Notes under the pieces: generated by a model
Databases searched by the model: none
What the model was told of the DNA's origin: nothing
Seen by the model: only the letters and a program-made list of their open reading frames with translations
Part shown: in pieces, positions 34,554-43,621 of the stretch
Position numbering within the stretch: position 1 is the stretch's first letter
Layout: each line of letters opens with the position of its first letter
Made by a program: the position numbers and the translations under genes
From: Psychrobacter immobilis
GTDB lineage: Bacteria; Pseudomonadota; Gammaproteobacteria; Pseudomonadales; Moraxellaceae
Assembly: GCF_904846065.1 (NCBI RefSeq)
Contig: NZ_CAJGZV010000001.1
Coordinates: 248,001 to 312,000, forward strand
DNA: 64,000 nucleotides
Reading direction: 5' to 3'

Positions 34554-34605
34554 TCATTACTTAGATATTAAGAAGTAGATTGCTTCGATTTATAAATGGG
34601 TAATC

Positions 34606-35898
34606 TTACGAATCGACAACTTCAAAACTAAGACCCGCATGCTCTTCTAAACGCGCCAGTAGATGATTACCCATGGCAGAGGCTGGCGTCCAAAAACCAC
34701 CACCGACTTCTTCTTTGCTAATATCTTGTGCTAAGCATAACGCTGCTTGCGCTAGCATACGCGAGGTACTGCCGTAACCTGGATCTTTGTCACCCGTTAC
34801 TTTCGTATGGATGGTGTCTTTATTAGCCGTTGTCCCAAAGAGGCGAATGTCAAAGTAGCCGTTTGCTTGCTCTTCTGCAGACGGACCAGAACCTGACTTG
34901 GGTAGCACGTGCTTAGCTAATAATTCACGGCTCGGTTTGACCATCATAGCAGTGGCAAATCCAAACAAGCCGGCGCTCATTGCATAGCTTGATAATTGAC
35001 CTTTCACACCATCTTGCATCCACATTGCTTCGTCATATTTAAAGTCACGACCATATTCATAGCCAAGCAATTGGTTGGTGCGATGCACGATACGGGTATT
35101 GATACTGGCCATGACAAAAGGCGCAAGCCAGCGTTTGTGCTCACTATCGTATTCTGGCTTACTGACATTAGCTTGGCGCACGTTTGGCGCATCTTTGTCA
35201 TCATTGAGTAGATAAGGATTTGCTACCTGCTTACGACGTGACTTGTCCTTTCCAACTTCTTCAAAAATAGTCGCCATCGAGGCAATGGTGCCACCTGATA
35301 GACCGCCTTTCGCCGCTTTGACACGCATATGAATCACATCACAAGCGCGACCAAATTTCTCTTCTGCTTGGGTTTGGGTAAAGTAGACGCCCAAATCCGA
35401 TGGAATAGAATCAAAGCCACACGAGTTGACAATACGAGCGCCGCTTTGCTTTGCCGCGTCCTGATACTTGTCCATCATGTCTTTGATGAAAATGGCTTCA
35501 CCGGTGAGGTCGACATAATCTGTCCCATGAGTGGTACAAGATTTGATCAACGGCTCACCGTATTTGAGATAAGGACCGACGGTTGAAATGATGACTTGGG
35601 TTTGTTTGGTCATCTCATCAAGGCTGTCCGCATCGTCACTATTAGCAAGAATAATATCGACAGTGCTGCCAAGTTTAGATTGCAATTCGTTCAGTTTTGC
35701 TTCATCACGCCCAGCAATCGCCCACGTGACATCGGCGCCATCTTTGTCTTTAGTATTAGATAGAAACTCTGTTAAATAGTGTGCTGTAATTTGACCAACA
35801 AAGCTGGTTGCACCATATAAGACGACCGCGTAAGGGCGCTTTTCATCGCTGCGCTGTCGTGTATTGTTCGAGGTATCCGTATTGGTATTGGTATCCAT
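34606..35898 (-). CDS. saccharopine dehydrogenase-like / trans-acting enoyl reductase family oxidoreductase
   Basis: A 430-residue Rossmann-fold oxidoreductase. The N-terminus has YAVVLYGATSFVGQITAHYL (GxxxxxG NAD(P) loop), then WAIAGRDEAKLNEL, VISTVGPYLKYGEPLIKSC and TDYVDLTGEAIFIKDMMD. This pattern belongs to the saccharopine dehydrogenase/trans-acting enoyl reductase group that includes mycobacterial Rv2449c-type proteins. Enzymes of this group act on lipid or polyketide intermediates, and most bacterial members are uncharacterised. True lysine-pathway activity is unlikely. The first 20 residues (Asn/Thr repeat) are probably disordered. It is monocistronic with its own terminator. Confidence 0.8.
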   Translation of the reverse strand: MDTNTNTDTSNNTRQRSDEKRPYAVVLYGATSFVGQITAHYLTEFLSNTKDKDGADVTWAIAGRDEAKLNELQSKLGSTVDIILANSDDADSLDEMTKQTQVIISTVGPYLKYGEPLIKSCTTHGTDYVDLTGEAIFIKDMMDKYQDAAKQSGARIVNSCGFDSIPSDLGVYFTQTQAEEKFGRACDVIHMRVKAAKGGLSGGTIASMATIFEEVGKDKSRRKQVANPYLLNDDKDAPNVRQANVSKPEYDSEHKRWLAPFVMASINTRIVHRTNQLLGYEYGRDFKYDEAMWMQDGVKGQLSSYAMSAGLFGFATAMMVKPSRELLAKHVLPKSGSGPSAEEQANGYFDIRLFGTTANKDTIHTKVTGDKDPGYGSTSRMLAQAALCLAQDISKEEVGGGFWTPASAMGNHLLARLEEHAGLSFEVVDS

Positions 35899-36469
35899 AT
35901 TTATTATCCTTAATAGCTATTTTGATGAGTTGTGTGACGTTTAAAATTTGTTGCCATTTAACAGTCAGAGTTTGAGGTCTGATTTTTTGATAGCAATCAG
36001 GTTAACTATAGATATAAGTCATGACTAAATGAGTCATGACTTATATCTGCCTGAAAAAGATATATTAAAGTATTTTTGACCAGTAAAAATGACTTGTAAG
36101 TTACTGTTTATAGCAGATTATATGATGGAAATGTTGACGGCTAAGTAATAACTAACCATCTATACACATAACTCCCATAAAGGGATGAAAAAAAGGTTCG
36201 ATGTTAAGATTTGCTACAAAGGTTACATAACCTACCGATATCATTACCAAAATGAACGTTTTCTAAAGATAAATATTGCTAATCTATGGTCGTAAGCAGT
36301 ATTAATGATTAAAAAATTAATAAATATCAAAAAAACAAAAAGTAAAGAAAAAGGAATCTTAGAGAGAGCAAGGTACTCATTAATAATAGTAGTTATTTCT
36401 TATTAATAATTGTCCATTGCATCAATCTAAATATCTGGTTTTCTAATAATAATTTTTAAGGAGAAGGTT
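35899..36469. other. spacer with long perfect palindrome
   Basis: 571 AT-rich bases between divergent genes with no credible gene. The notable object is the 17-bp-arm hairpin at 36010-36048. The last bases hold the ribosome-binding site of the DUF1328 gene (TAAGGAGAAGG). Confidence 0.6.
36010..36048. repeat. perfect 17-bp inverted repeat, 5-base loop
   Basis: AGATATAAGTCATGACT (36010-36026) and its exact complement (36032-36048) flank AAATG. There is no T run on either side, so it is not a standard terminator. It may be an operator, a replication-pausing palindrome or a relic of a mobile element. Confidence 0.9.
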
Positions 36470-36625
36470 ATGTTTCGCTGGGCTATTATTTTTGCCGTGA
36501 TCGCACTGTTAGCAAGTTTATTGGGTTTTGGCGGTGTCGCAGGATTGTCTGCTAATTTGGCATATATTTTCTTAGCAGTCGCTGTTATTTTATTTATTGT
36601 GGCATTTGTAAGCCGCAAGATGTAA
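36470..36625 (+). CDS. DUF1328 (YtjA-type) small membrane protein
   Basis: A 51-residue, very hydrophobic protein beginning [20 protein letters not shown]. It has two transmembrane helices (about residues 4-22 and 29-47) separated by the short GGVAGLSAN turn and a basic end SRKM. This is the DUF1328/YtjA family, widespread tiny inner-membrane proteins of unknown function that often accompany stress genes. The strong ribosome-binding site AAGGAGAAGG upstream and a dedicated terminator downstream support it as a real gene. Confidence 0.9.
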   Translation: MFRWAIIFAVIALLASLLGFGGVAGLSANLAYIFLAVAVILFIVAFVSRKM

Positions 36626-36647
36626 TCAATACCTGTAGATTGTTAAA

Positions 36648-36678
36648 TAAAAAAGTCCTCAATCGAGGACTTTTTTTT
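36648..36678. terminator. bidirectional intrinsic terminator
   Basis: Stem GTCCTC / GAGGAC with loop AATC, seven A before and eight T after. It separates the DUF1328 gene from convergent phhB. Confidence 0.9.
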
Positions 36679-36739
36679 GGTATTTAATAATGTATTTACT
36701 AATGAAAAATTTTTATAAACATTATAAAAAAACACATTA

Positions 36740-37408
<669 letters not shown>

Positions 37409-37702
37409 CTATAGCAAGTCTTGGTAATCAGGATGTTTGCTGATATATGACGAGACAAATGAGCACTGTGGTATCACTTTTTTATTCTGTTCACGAGCAT
37501 AGTTGAGGGCATGCTTGACCAATGCTGAGCCAATACCGCGCCCGCCTAGCTCCTGAGGTACGATAGTATGATCATAAACTAATGTATCGTCACGCTCTTG
37601 ATAGCTAATATAGCCAGTATAACCGTCAATAGAGGTTTCAAAGCGTTTAGCTTGTTCATCATGGGTAATGGTTAGGTTTTGTTCAGAGTTTTGATTTTTC
37701 AT
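37409..37702 (-). CDS. small GNAT-like N-acetyltransferase (YjdJ type)
   Basis: A 97-residue protein of the short GNAT class (Gcn5-related, YjdJ/NATD1-like). The acetyl-CoA loop QELGGRGIGSALVKHALNYA carries the Q/RxxGxG/A motif and is preceded by LVYDHTIVPQ. The cysteine and Pro/His at the end (VIPQCSFVSSYISKHPDY) are characteristic. The substrate is unknown for the family. The start region (KNQNSEQNLT) is polar. The IS1595 element lies 39 bases upstream of its start, so the insertion may have separated the gene from its promoter. Confidence 0.9.
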   Translation of the reverse strand: MKNQNSEQNLTITHDEQAKRFETSIDGYTGYISYQERDDTLVYDHTIVPQELGGRGIGSALVKHALNYAREQNKKVIPQCSFVSSYISKHPDYQDLL

Positions 37703-37741
37703 GGATATTCTCCGTTATTATTGATTATTATCGTTAAATAT

Positions 37742-38461
37742 GGGGCTGTCCTAGATAACTAGTTCAGTTCTTGTTTAACCCATTGTTTAACCCATTGTTT
37801 TAGCTGATATAATTGACGTTTTGGTTCGCTGTAGTTAAAACGCCACTCACATTCCTTCAAAAACAGATGGAAATGCTCTTTTGGGATGCCATTATATTTA
37901 CGCATATGACGCTTTGCTTGACTCCAAAAGTTCTCTATTCCGTTGATATGGTTTCTGTCTTGTGCAAACTCTTTTGAATGATTAATGCGGTAATGAGTGA
38001 ACTCACTGACATCAAGTGCGTTGTAACTTCTAAAGGAGTCAGTACAAACAATACTATCAGGCTTTACTTTCTCCCTTATGATAGGAATTAAGGTATCGGC
38101 TCTGGCATTAGGGATAATACAAGCATAGATGCTACCATTACGCTTAAGCAGTCCAAACACAGGCACTTTGTTACCAGCACCGCGACCACGTTTGCCTTTG
38201 CGCCTACCGCCAAAGTAGCTCTCATCAACTTCTATTTCGCCTTCTAGAAGGCCAGGTTCCTGACTATTTTCATAAATCAATAGTCTTAGCCTGTGAAAGT
38301 AATAGCTAGCTGTTGTTTTATTAACACCCACTAAGCTTGATGCTGTTCTTGCGGTAGAATCGGCAACAAATAGTTCGATAAGCTTAGTTTGTTTGTACCA
38401 ACTTAATCTACTCTTTCTCATATGACTATCCTAGATTATTTTACTTATCTAGGACAGCCCC
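37742..38461 (-). mobile_element. IS1595-family insertion sequence, complete
   Basis: A 720-bp element with inverted terminal repeats beginning GGGGCTGTCCTAGATAA at each end. It is flanked by an exact 8-bp target duplication, TTAAATAT (37734-37741 and 38462-38469), and holds one intact transposase. Intact ends and duplication imply a recent insertion. The target is the spacer between the GNAT gene and the desaturase gene. Confidence 0.96.
37759..38421 (-). CDS. IS1595-family (ISXO2-like) transposase
   Basis: A 220-residue transposase. It lacks the N-terminal zinc ribbon of longer IS1595 members and begins with a helix-turn-helix (TARTASSLVGVNKTTASYYF). The ISXO2-type catalytic domain follows: first Asp in EIEVDESYFGGRRKG, second in SIVCTDSFRSYNAL, then HINGIENFWSQAKRHMRKYN with the terminal Asn/Glu region. 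The frame is intact. At the C-terminus QWVKQWVKQ comes from a 12-bp tandem duplication near the stop. It is expected to be active. Confidence 0.95.
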   Translation of the reverse strand: MRKSRLSWYKQTKLIELFVADSTARTASSLVGVNKTTASYYFHRLRLLIYENSQEPGLLEGEIEVDESYFGGRRKGKRGRGAGNKVPVFGLLKRNGSIYACIIPNARADTLIPIIREKVKPDSIVCTDSFRSYNALDVSEFTHYRINHSKEFAQDRNHINGIENFWSQAKRHMRKYNGIPKEHFHLFLKECEWRFNYSEPKRQLYQLKQWVKQWVKQELN

Positions 38462-38652
38462 TTAAATATTATTGGTTTTTTTTAGTATGGATCAAGCGTA
38501 TTTTTAAATGAAGAGAGTTTGAATGACCGAATAGATTATTCACTAAAGTATGAGTCCTTTCGATTCACATTTATAGTTCTTTAGCGTAAGAGTCGATAGA
38601 GTAAATGTTAAGACTAAAGGGGTCGACGAGTGGTTTCCATATGAGCTGCACA

Positions 38653-40002
38653 TCAAGCATAAAATAAGGCTTGGCGCATGACAGGGGGAAGATATTTACC
38701 TAATCCACGTATAGCGGGCAGCTCTTTTGGTCTTTCTGTTACGGCATGATTTGTTTCAGCGATTGACGTAGTTTGTGAGTGTAAATAAGACTGCCATTCT
38801 TCAGCACTTGGCTTGCTAAAGTGGCGGATACGTCCCAGCATTTGCCGGAATTGTGTACCAAAGCGCCCAGTATTATAGGGTAGATTGTACCTGCGACATA
38901 TCGCCTGTAATTGTGGTGCGATACGAGCATAGTGACTGGCTGGCATATCAGGGAAAATATGGTGCTCGATTTGATGCGATAAATTACCCGTCAAAATATG
39001 AAACAGCTTACTGCCTTGAATATTGCTGGAGCCAAGAATTTGACGCACATACCAGTCGCCTTTAGTCTCATCGGCATCGAGATGGGTATAGATATGGGCT
39101 TGTTCGGTAAAGTGTCCACAGAATATTACCGCCCATGTCCACAGATTACGAGCGATATTGGCAGTAACATTACCGCTCAGTGTAGTCATAGCACTACGCC
39201 GACCTAATGTCAGCCCTGCTAACGTGGGTAGTACAATATGATCTTTGCCTACTTGCCGTGCGATTTTGGCGAATAATGCGCGAGATTTCTGTTGCATGGT
39301 TTGGTGTCTATCAGGGGAGTCTGCGTATTCGTCGACACTGATTTGAATATCATGAAAGGCGACCGCCCACTCAAAACCTAGAGCCAATACCGCTGTTTTC
39401 AACATATTATGGCGGTCGCTTGGCGTCCAAGGTTGCTCATCAGTCACGCGAATTAAGTGATAGCCAACATCATGGTCACGACCAACGATATTGGTAAAAG
39501 TATGATGCAAGTAATTATGAGAGTGTTGCCACAATGGGGCAGGACAGACAATGTCCCAATCAAACTTTTGGCTGTTGAGATACGGGTGCTGCATCCAGTC
39601 ATACTGACCATGCATGACATTATGCCCAAGCTCCATATTGTTTAGAATTTTGCTGAGACTCAGTAGTGAGGTACCCAATAACCAAGTCGCGACAATTTTA
39701 CGTTTTGACTGCAGGCATCCAGCCGCTGCCAGTAAGCCACGCGCTGTCATTTCACTATAGACTACCGCGGCATACACTCGTTTAATGTATCGTGCGTCAT
39801 CACTACCTAACGAATCCATCACGCTTCGGTAAAGCACATTTAATTCATGAGCGAGGGCATCAGATTGCGCCTTTGGTAAGGGCGCTCCTGTCAACGTTGG
39901 GTAGCGAGTCAACTGCTTTGCTTTCTGCTGTTTTGCATCAGTTAGTGGGGTCAAAACGGGTACAGCAGATTGTGCCATAGTGACGGGTGGTAGCAAGCGC
40001 AT
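38653..40002 (-). CDS. membrane fatty-acid desaturase
   Basis: A 449-residue acyl-lipid or acyl-CoA desaturase of the FADS type, which introduces a double bond into membrane acyl chains. This is an important cold adaptation. The three histidine boxes are present: HNVMH, HSHNYLHH and HQIEHH, in hydrophobic surroundings with several membrane spans. The upstream neighbour on the same strand, a ferredoxin reductase (40153-41376), is the expected electron supplier, as in the DesA3/Rv3230c-type pairs. The start at 40002 gives MRLLPPVTMAQSA; a Met nine residues on is also possible. No TetR-type regulator lies beside the pair. Confidence 0.92.
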   Translation of the reverse strand: MRLLPPVTMAQSAVPVLTPLTDAKQQKAKQLTRYPTLTGAPLPKAQSDALAHELNVLYRSVMDSLGSDDARYIKRVYAAVVYSEMTARGLLAAAGCLQSKRKIVATWLLGTSLLSLSKILNNMELGHNVMHGQYDWMQHPYLNSQKFDWDIVCPAPLWQHSHNYLHHTFTNIVGRDHDVGYHLIRVTDEQPWTPSDRHNMLKTAVLALGFEWAVAFHDIQISVDEYADSPDRHQTMQQKSRALFAKIARQVGKDHIVLPTLAGLTLGRRSAMTTLSGNVTANIARNLWTWAVIFCGHFTEQAHIYTHLDADETKGDWYVRQILGSSNIQGSKLFHILTGNLSHQIEHHIFPDMPASHYARIAPQLQAICRRYNLPYNTGRFGTQFRQMLGRIRHFSKPSAEEWQSYLHSQTTSIAETNHAVTERPKELPAIRGLGKYLPPVMRQALFYA

Positions 40003-40152
40003 AAATAATCCTTAACCGAAATGGTACGGAGAGTCGGTACTGGGTTCGGTTCAATAAGTTGTTTGAGTTTTTTACCGTAGGCTATAAGGTAACAGCAGGC
40101 TGTGTTTTTATCTTATGAGCCGTTATGAGCATTTATTTTTATCACCGTGTTG

Positions 40153-41376
40153 CTAAATATCTAGCACCACATCAGTCATGGCAATGTTGATGCAAGTTTG
40201 AATAGATTCATAACCATCACTGCTCATTTTTCCTGTGTAGATATTTTTGACCACGCCGCTGACTTTATTGCAGCGACACAACTGGCAGATACCTCGTCTA
40301 CAACCATGCACTAAGCGAATTCCTGCGTCCTCTGCGGCATTCAATAATGTCGTGCTACTGTCAAACTGCCGTTGCCTCGCCCGTAAATAAACAGTATGTT
40401 GTGCTGTATATTTCTTTCTATCGAGCGCCTGTTTGTTATCAAAATTGAAATCAGGCAGCGCATGACCAAAGTTTTCTACAATGATATTATCGCGCAGGTT
40501 TTTATTGTGCGGTAAGGTTACCTTCGCCGCTGCTTTATATAAGCCAGTTAAAAGAGCCTGTGACCCGCATGCAAATATTTGCGTATCTGCCAGCGGTAAG
40601 TTCAATGCCAACAAACTGTCTACGCTCAAGTGTCGCTTGCCAGCCAAATAAGTATCAGATTTCTCGGTATTGACCAGATGATAGGTGAAAGCTGGATACG
40701 CTGTGCTCAGTTGTTGCCATTGGTTTTTGAACGGGAGCATTTCAGTGCGACTGTAATATAGCAATGTCACCTGATGTCCGTTGTCCAGTGCTTGCGTGAT
40801 GAGCCCTAACATGGGCGTAATACCGCTGCCACCCGCGATAAATAATAAAAAAGCAGGCTTTTCGGCAGCTGATTTTGTCTGTACTGTTATAGATGTTTGT
40901 GCCAAAGTGAAAGAGCCACTGGGAACACTACTGTTGATGACACTGCCAAATGCCATATGTTTGGTTAAATAATCCGAAACCAAGCCTTGTGGCTTAATAG
41001 CAATGGTAATCGCAAGGTAAGGTGGTTGATTTTTGCGAGCGCCACTATTAATACTGTTGCCAATAGTAACGTCGTGCCACCAGAGCGGTTGATGCGCCAA
41101 ACCTAATAATGAATAGCTGCGCTGATGATACACACCTTCAATAAGAACGCTTAAATTAAGATGTTGCCCACCCTGCCAACCACGTTGCGAACCCACTAAT
41201 TGCCGTCGAAAAGCATGATTGGTCTCAAATTTGAGCGCTATTAAGTCATCGCTAAGGATATATCGCGCAACAAGGCGCAGCTTTGGGACAGTGAAAGACC
41301 AAAACGGCTGTAAGTGTGATCCAATAAAATCGATAAACGCATGTTGAATCATTTCAGGGCGATAGCCGTTGGTCAT
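40153..41376 (-). CDS. ferredoxin reductase, electron donor for the desaturase
   Basis: A 407-residue NAD(P)H:ferredoxin-type reductase with three modules. First is an FAD-binding beta barrel with GVYHQRSYSLLG (RxYS motif). Next is the NAD(P)-binding lobe FLLFIAGGSGITPMLGLI with the terminal ACGSQALLTG. Last is a plant-type 2Fe-2S domain with cysteines in HGCRRGICQLCRC and QTCINIAMTD. It would carry electrons to the adjacent desaturase. The frame is open 69 bases further, but the Met at 41376 (MTNGYRPEM) has AAAGG about 10 bases upstream and is preferred. Confidence 0.9.
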   Translation of the reverse strand: MTNGYRPEMIQHAFIDFIGSHLQPFWSFTVPKLRLVARYILSDDLIALKFETNHAFRRQLVGSQRGWQGGQHLNLSVLIEGVYHQRSYSLLGLAHQPLWWHDVTIGNSINSGARKNQPPYLAITIAIKPQGLVSDYLTKHMAFGSVINSSVPSGSFTLAQTSITVQTKSAAEKPAFLLFIAGGSGITPMLGLITQALDNGHQVTLLYYSRTEMLPFKNQWQQLSTAYPAFTYHLVNTEKSDTYLAGKRHLSVDSLLALNLPLADTQIFACGSQALLTGLYKAAAKVTLPHNKNLRDNIIVENFGHALPDFNFDNKQALDRKKYTAQHTVYLRARQRQFDSSTTLLNAAEDAGIRLVHGCRRGICQLCRCNKVSGVVKNIYTGKMSSDGYESIQTCINIAMTDVVLDI

Positions 41377-41445
41377 ATTATCAGTACCTTTGTTAATACT
41401 ATCAAAATGATTGACATCATAAATAGTGTGTTCACCTGTGCGCAA

Positions 41446-41813
41446 ATTTAGCGGATATCACTTAGGTCAGGTCGCTTGAATCTGTTAAGCTATCCTAACA
41501 TGCTAATGGCTATTGATTAAATTTGCGAAAGTTTTGATGCTATTTTTTGTGGTCTTTATAAAACAGTTATAAGTCAGAATGTTAAGCGAAACGGTTTGAT
41601 AGTAGGTTTCGTTACCGCTTTTAGCTACAAAGCTGAGCACTCTGTGACAAAAGCCGTAAAACAATCGTTAAAACAATCTGTTGGCTTGCAGGGTATGCGC
41701 CACAATGCGATAATGGCTTATAATTTGTAACCCTGATTTTGAGGTGCAGCACGCTTGGCATCATTGCTAAGTATGATTTGCTCGCCTCTTTTATGCAGTC
41801 TATCGGAGTGTTA
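41446..41813. other. spacer upstream of ettA
   Basis: 368 bases between the divergent reductase and ettA genes. It contains a loose inverted repeat, CGAAAC...GTTTCG, near 41588-41612, and must hold both promoters. No gene or RNA is supported. An in-frame extension of ettA from 41739 is not conserved in character. Confidence 0.5.
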
Positions 41814-43475
41814 ATGGCTCAATATATTTACACGATGAACAACGTGTCAAAACTTGTTCCGCCTAAGCGTGAAATTTTAAAAAATATTAACTTATCATTT
41901 TTCCCAGGTGCCAAAATCGGTGTCCTAGGTATCAATGGTTCAGGTAAATCAACCTTGCTACGCATTATGGCGGGCGTGGATACTGAATTTAGTGGTGAAG
42001 CACGCGCGCAAACGGGCACCAAAATAGGTTATCTGCCGCAGGAACCACAGCTTGATGACAGCAAAGACGTCCGTGGAAATGTCGAAGATGGTATGCGTGA
42101 AGCCTTAGACGCGCTCGCACGTTTAGATGCTATTTATGCAGAATATGCAGAGCCTGATGCTGACTTTGATAAGCTTGCTGAAGAACAAGGCAAGATGGAA
42201 GACATCATTCAAGCGTGGGATGCCCATAACTTAAATACCCAGCTCGAAAAAGCGGCTGATGCCCTACGTCTGCCACCTTGGGATGCGGATGTTAGTAAGC
42301 TGTCTGGTGGTGAAAAACGCCGTGTGGCACTATGCCGTTTGCTATTGTCTCGCCCTGATATGCTGTTACTTGACGAACCAACCAACCATTTGGACGCCGA
42401 ATCTGTTGCATGGCTAGAGCAGTTCTTGCAGAACTACAGCGGTACAATCGTTGCCATTACCCATGATAGATATTTCCTAGACAACGTCGCTCAGTGGATT
42501 TTGGAGCTAGATCGTGGCCATGGTTATCCGTATGAAGGCAACTATACTGAGTGGCTAGAGCAAAAGAACACCCGTTTAGAGCAGCAGAATAAGCAAGAAG
42601 AATCATTTGCTAAAGCACTGAAAAAAGAGCTAGATTGGATTCGTAAAAACCAAAAAGGTCAACAAGCCAAGTCTAAATCTCGTGTACAGCGCTTTGAAGA
42701 GTTGAACTCAACAGAGTTCCAGCAGCGCAATGAGACAGCTGAAATTTATATTCCGCCTGGTCCACGTTTAGGCAATAAAGTCATTGAAGTGAATAACATT
42801 TCCAAATCATTTGGTGATCGTTTGCTTTATGAAAACCTAAGCTTTAACGTGCCAGCTGGTGCGATCGTCGGTATCATCGGACCAAATGGTGCGGGTAAAA
42901 CCACGCTATTTAATATGATTACCGAACGTGATACGCCAGATACGGGTTCAGTCGATTTGGGCGAAAGTGTTAAAGTTGCCTATGTTGGTCAGGTACGTGA
43001 CAACTTAGATGACAGCAAAACCGTTTGGGAAGAAGTGTCTGACGGTCTTGATATTATTACAGTTGGCGATTACACCACGCCCAGCCGCGCTTATATCGGT
43101 CGCTTTAACTTCAAAGGCTCAGATCAGCAAAAGCACGTCGGTCAATTGTCTGGCGGTGAGCGTAACCGCTTGCAGCTTGCTAAGACATTGAAGCAGGGTG
43201 CAAACGTCTTGCTCCTTGATGAACCGTCAAACGATTTGGACATTGAGACCTTACGTGCGCTAGAAGATGCGATTCAGGTCTTCCCAGGTACGGTCATGGT
43301 CGTCTCGCATGATCGCTGGTTCCTTGACCGTATCGCGACTCATATCTTGGCGTTCGAAGATGAAGGCCCAGTTTGGTTCGATGGTAACTATTCTGAGTTT
43401 GAGACTTATCGCAAAAAGACGATGGGTGATGCTGCCACTCCTAAGCGTATGAAATATAAAAAGATTTCGACCTAG
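41814..43475 (+). CDS. ettA: energy-dependent translational throttle protein EttA (ABC-F)
   Basis: A 553-residue ABC-F protein that binds the ribosomal E site and gates entry into elongation according to ATP level. Two ABC domains: Walker A GINGSGKST and GPNGAGKTT, signatures LSGGEKRRVALC and LSGGERNRLQLAK, and Walker B LLLDEPTNHLD and LLLDEPSNDLD. The EttA 'arm' and linker (YPYEGNYTEWLEQKNTRLEQ) match the family. The first 25 codons of the open frame are excluded; the ATG at 41814 gives MAQYIYTMNNVSKLVPPKRE, the canonical EttA start. Confidence 0.96.
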   Translation: MAQYIYTMNNVSKLVPPKREILKNINLSFFPGAKIGVLGINGSGKSTLLRIMAGVDTEFSGEARAQTGTKIGYLPQEPQLDDSKDVRGNVEDGMREALDALARLDAIYAEYAEPDADFDKLAEEQGKMEDIIQAWDAHNLNTQLEKAADALRLPPWDADVSKLSGGEKRRVALCRLLLSRPDMLLLDEPTNHLDAESVAWLEQFLQNYSGTIVAITHDRYFLDNVAQWILELDRGHGYPYEGNYTEWLEQKNTRLEQQNKQEESFAKALKKELDWIRKNQKGQQAKSKSRVQRFEELNSTEFQQRNETAEIYIPPGPRLGNKVIEVNNISKSFGDRLLYENLSFNVPAGAIVGIIGPNGAGKTTLFNMITERDTPDTGSVDLGESVKVAYVGQVRDNLDDSKTVWEEVSDGLDIITVGDYTTPSRAYIGRFNFKGSDQQKHVGQLSGGERNRLQLAKTLKQGANVLLLDEPSNDLDIETLRALEDAIQVFPGTVMVVSHDRWFLDRIATHILAFEDEGPVWFDGNYSEFETYRKKTMGDAATPKRMKYKKIST

Positions 43476-43537
43476 GACTGTTATTTAAAAAGTAGTTGTT
43501 GAAAAAACAGCTACTTAGAAATTTTAAATTTGAAGAT

Positions 43538-43573
43538 AAAAAAAGACCTCTAATCAATTAGAGGTCTTTTTTT
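43538..43573. terminator. bidirectional intrinsic terminator
   Basis: An 11-bp perfect stem, GACCTCTAATC-type arms, flanked by seven A and seven T, between convergent ettA and plsB. Confidence 0.95.
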
Positions 43574-43621
43574 GCTCGATATATTCAGTTTAGCTCATTA
43601 AATATTGTAGCTGGTTACAAA

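Larger units (their letters stand above)
34132..34605. other. spacer with 15-bp tandem duplication
   Basis: 474 bases without a gene. It contains a perfect 15-bp tandem repeat (34307-34336) and the terminator of the downstream - strand gene (34525-34553). Confidence 0.6.

Noticed and set aside
36427..36618. 63-residue open frame on the - strand
   Set aside because: It is antisense to the DUF1328 gene, which has the better ribosome-binding site, membrane pattern and terminator.
37778..37803. 12-bp tandem repeat at the end of the IS1595 transposase
   Set aside because: It only duplicates QWVK near the C-terminus and leaves the frame open; judged a trivial slippage event.
41739..41813. 25-codon N-terminal extension of EttA
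   Set aside because: The canonical EttA N-terminus begins at 41814, and the extension has no family character.
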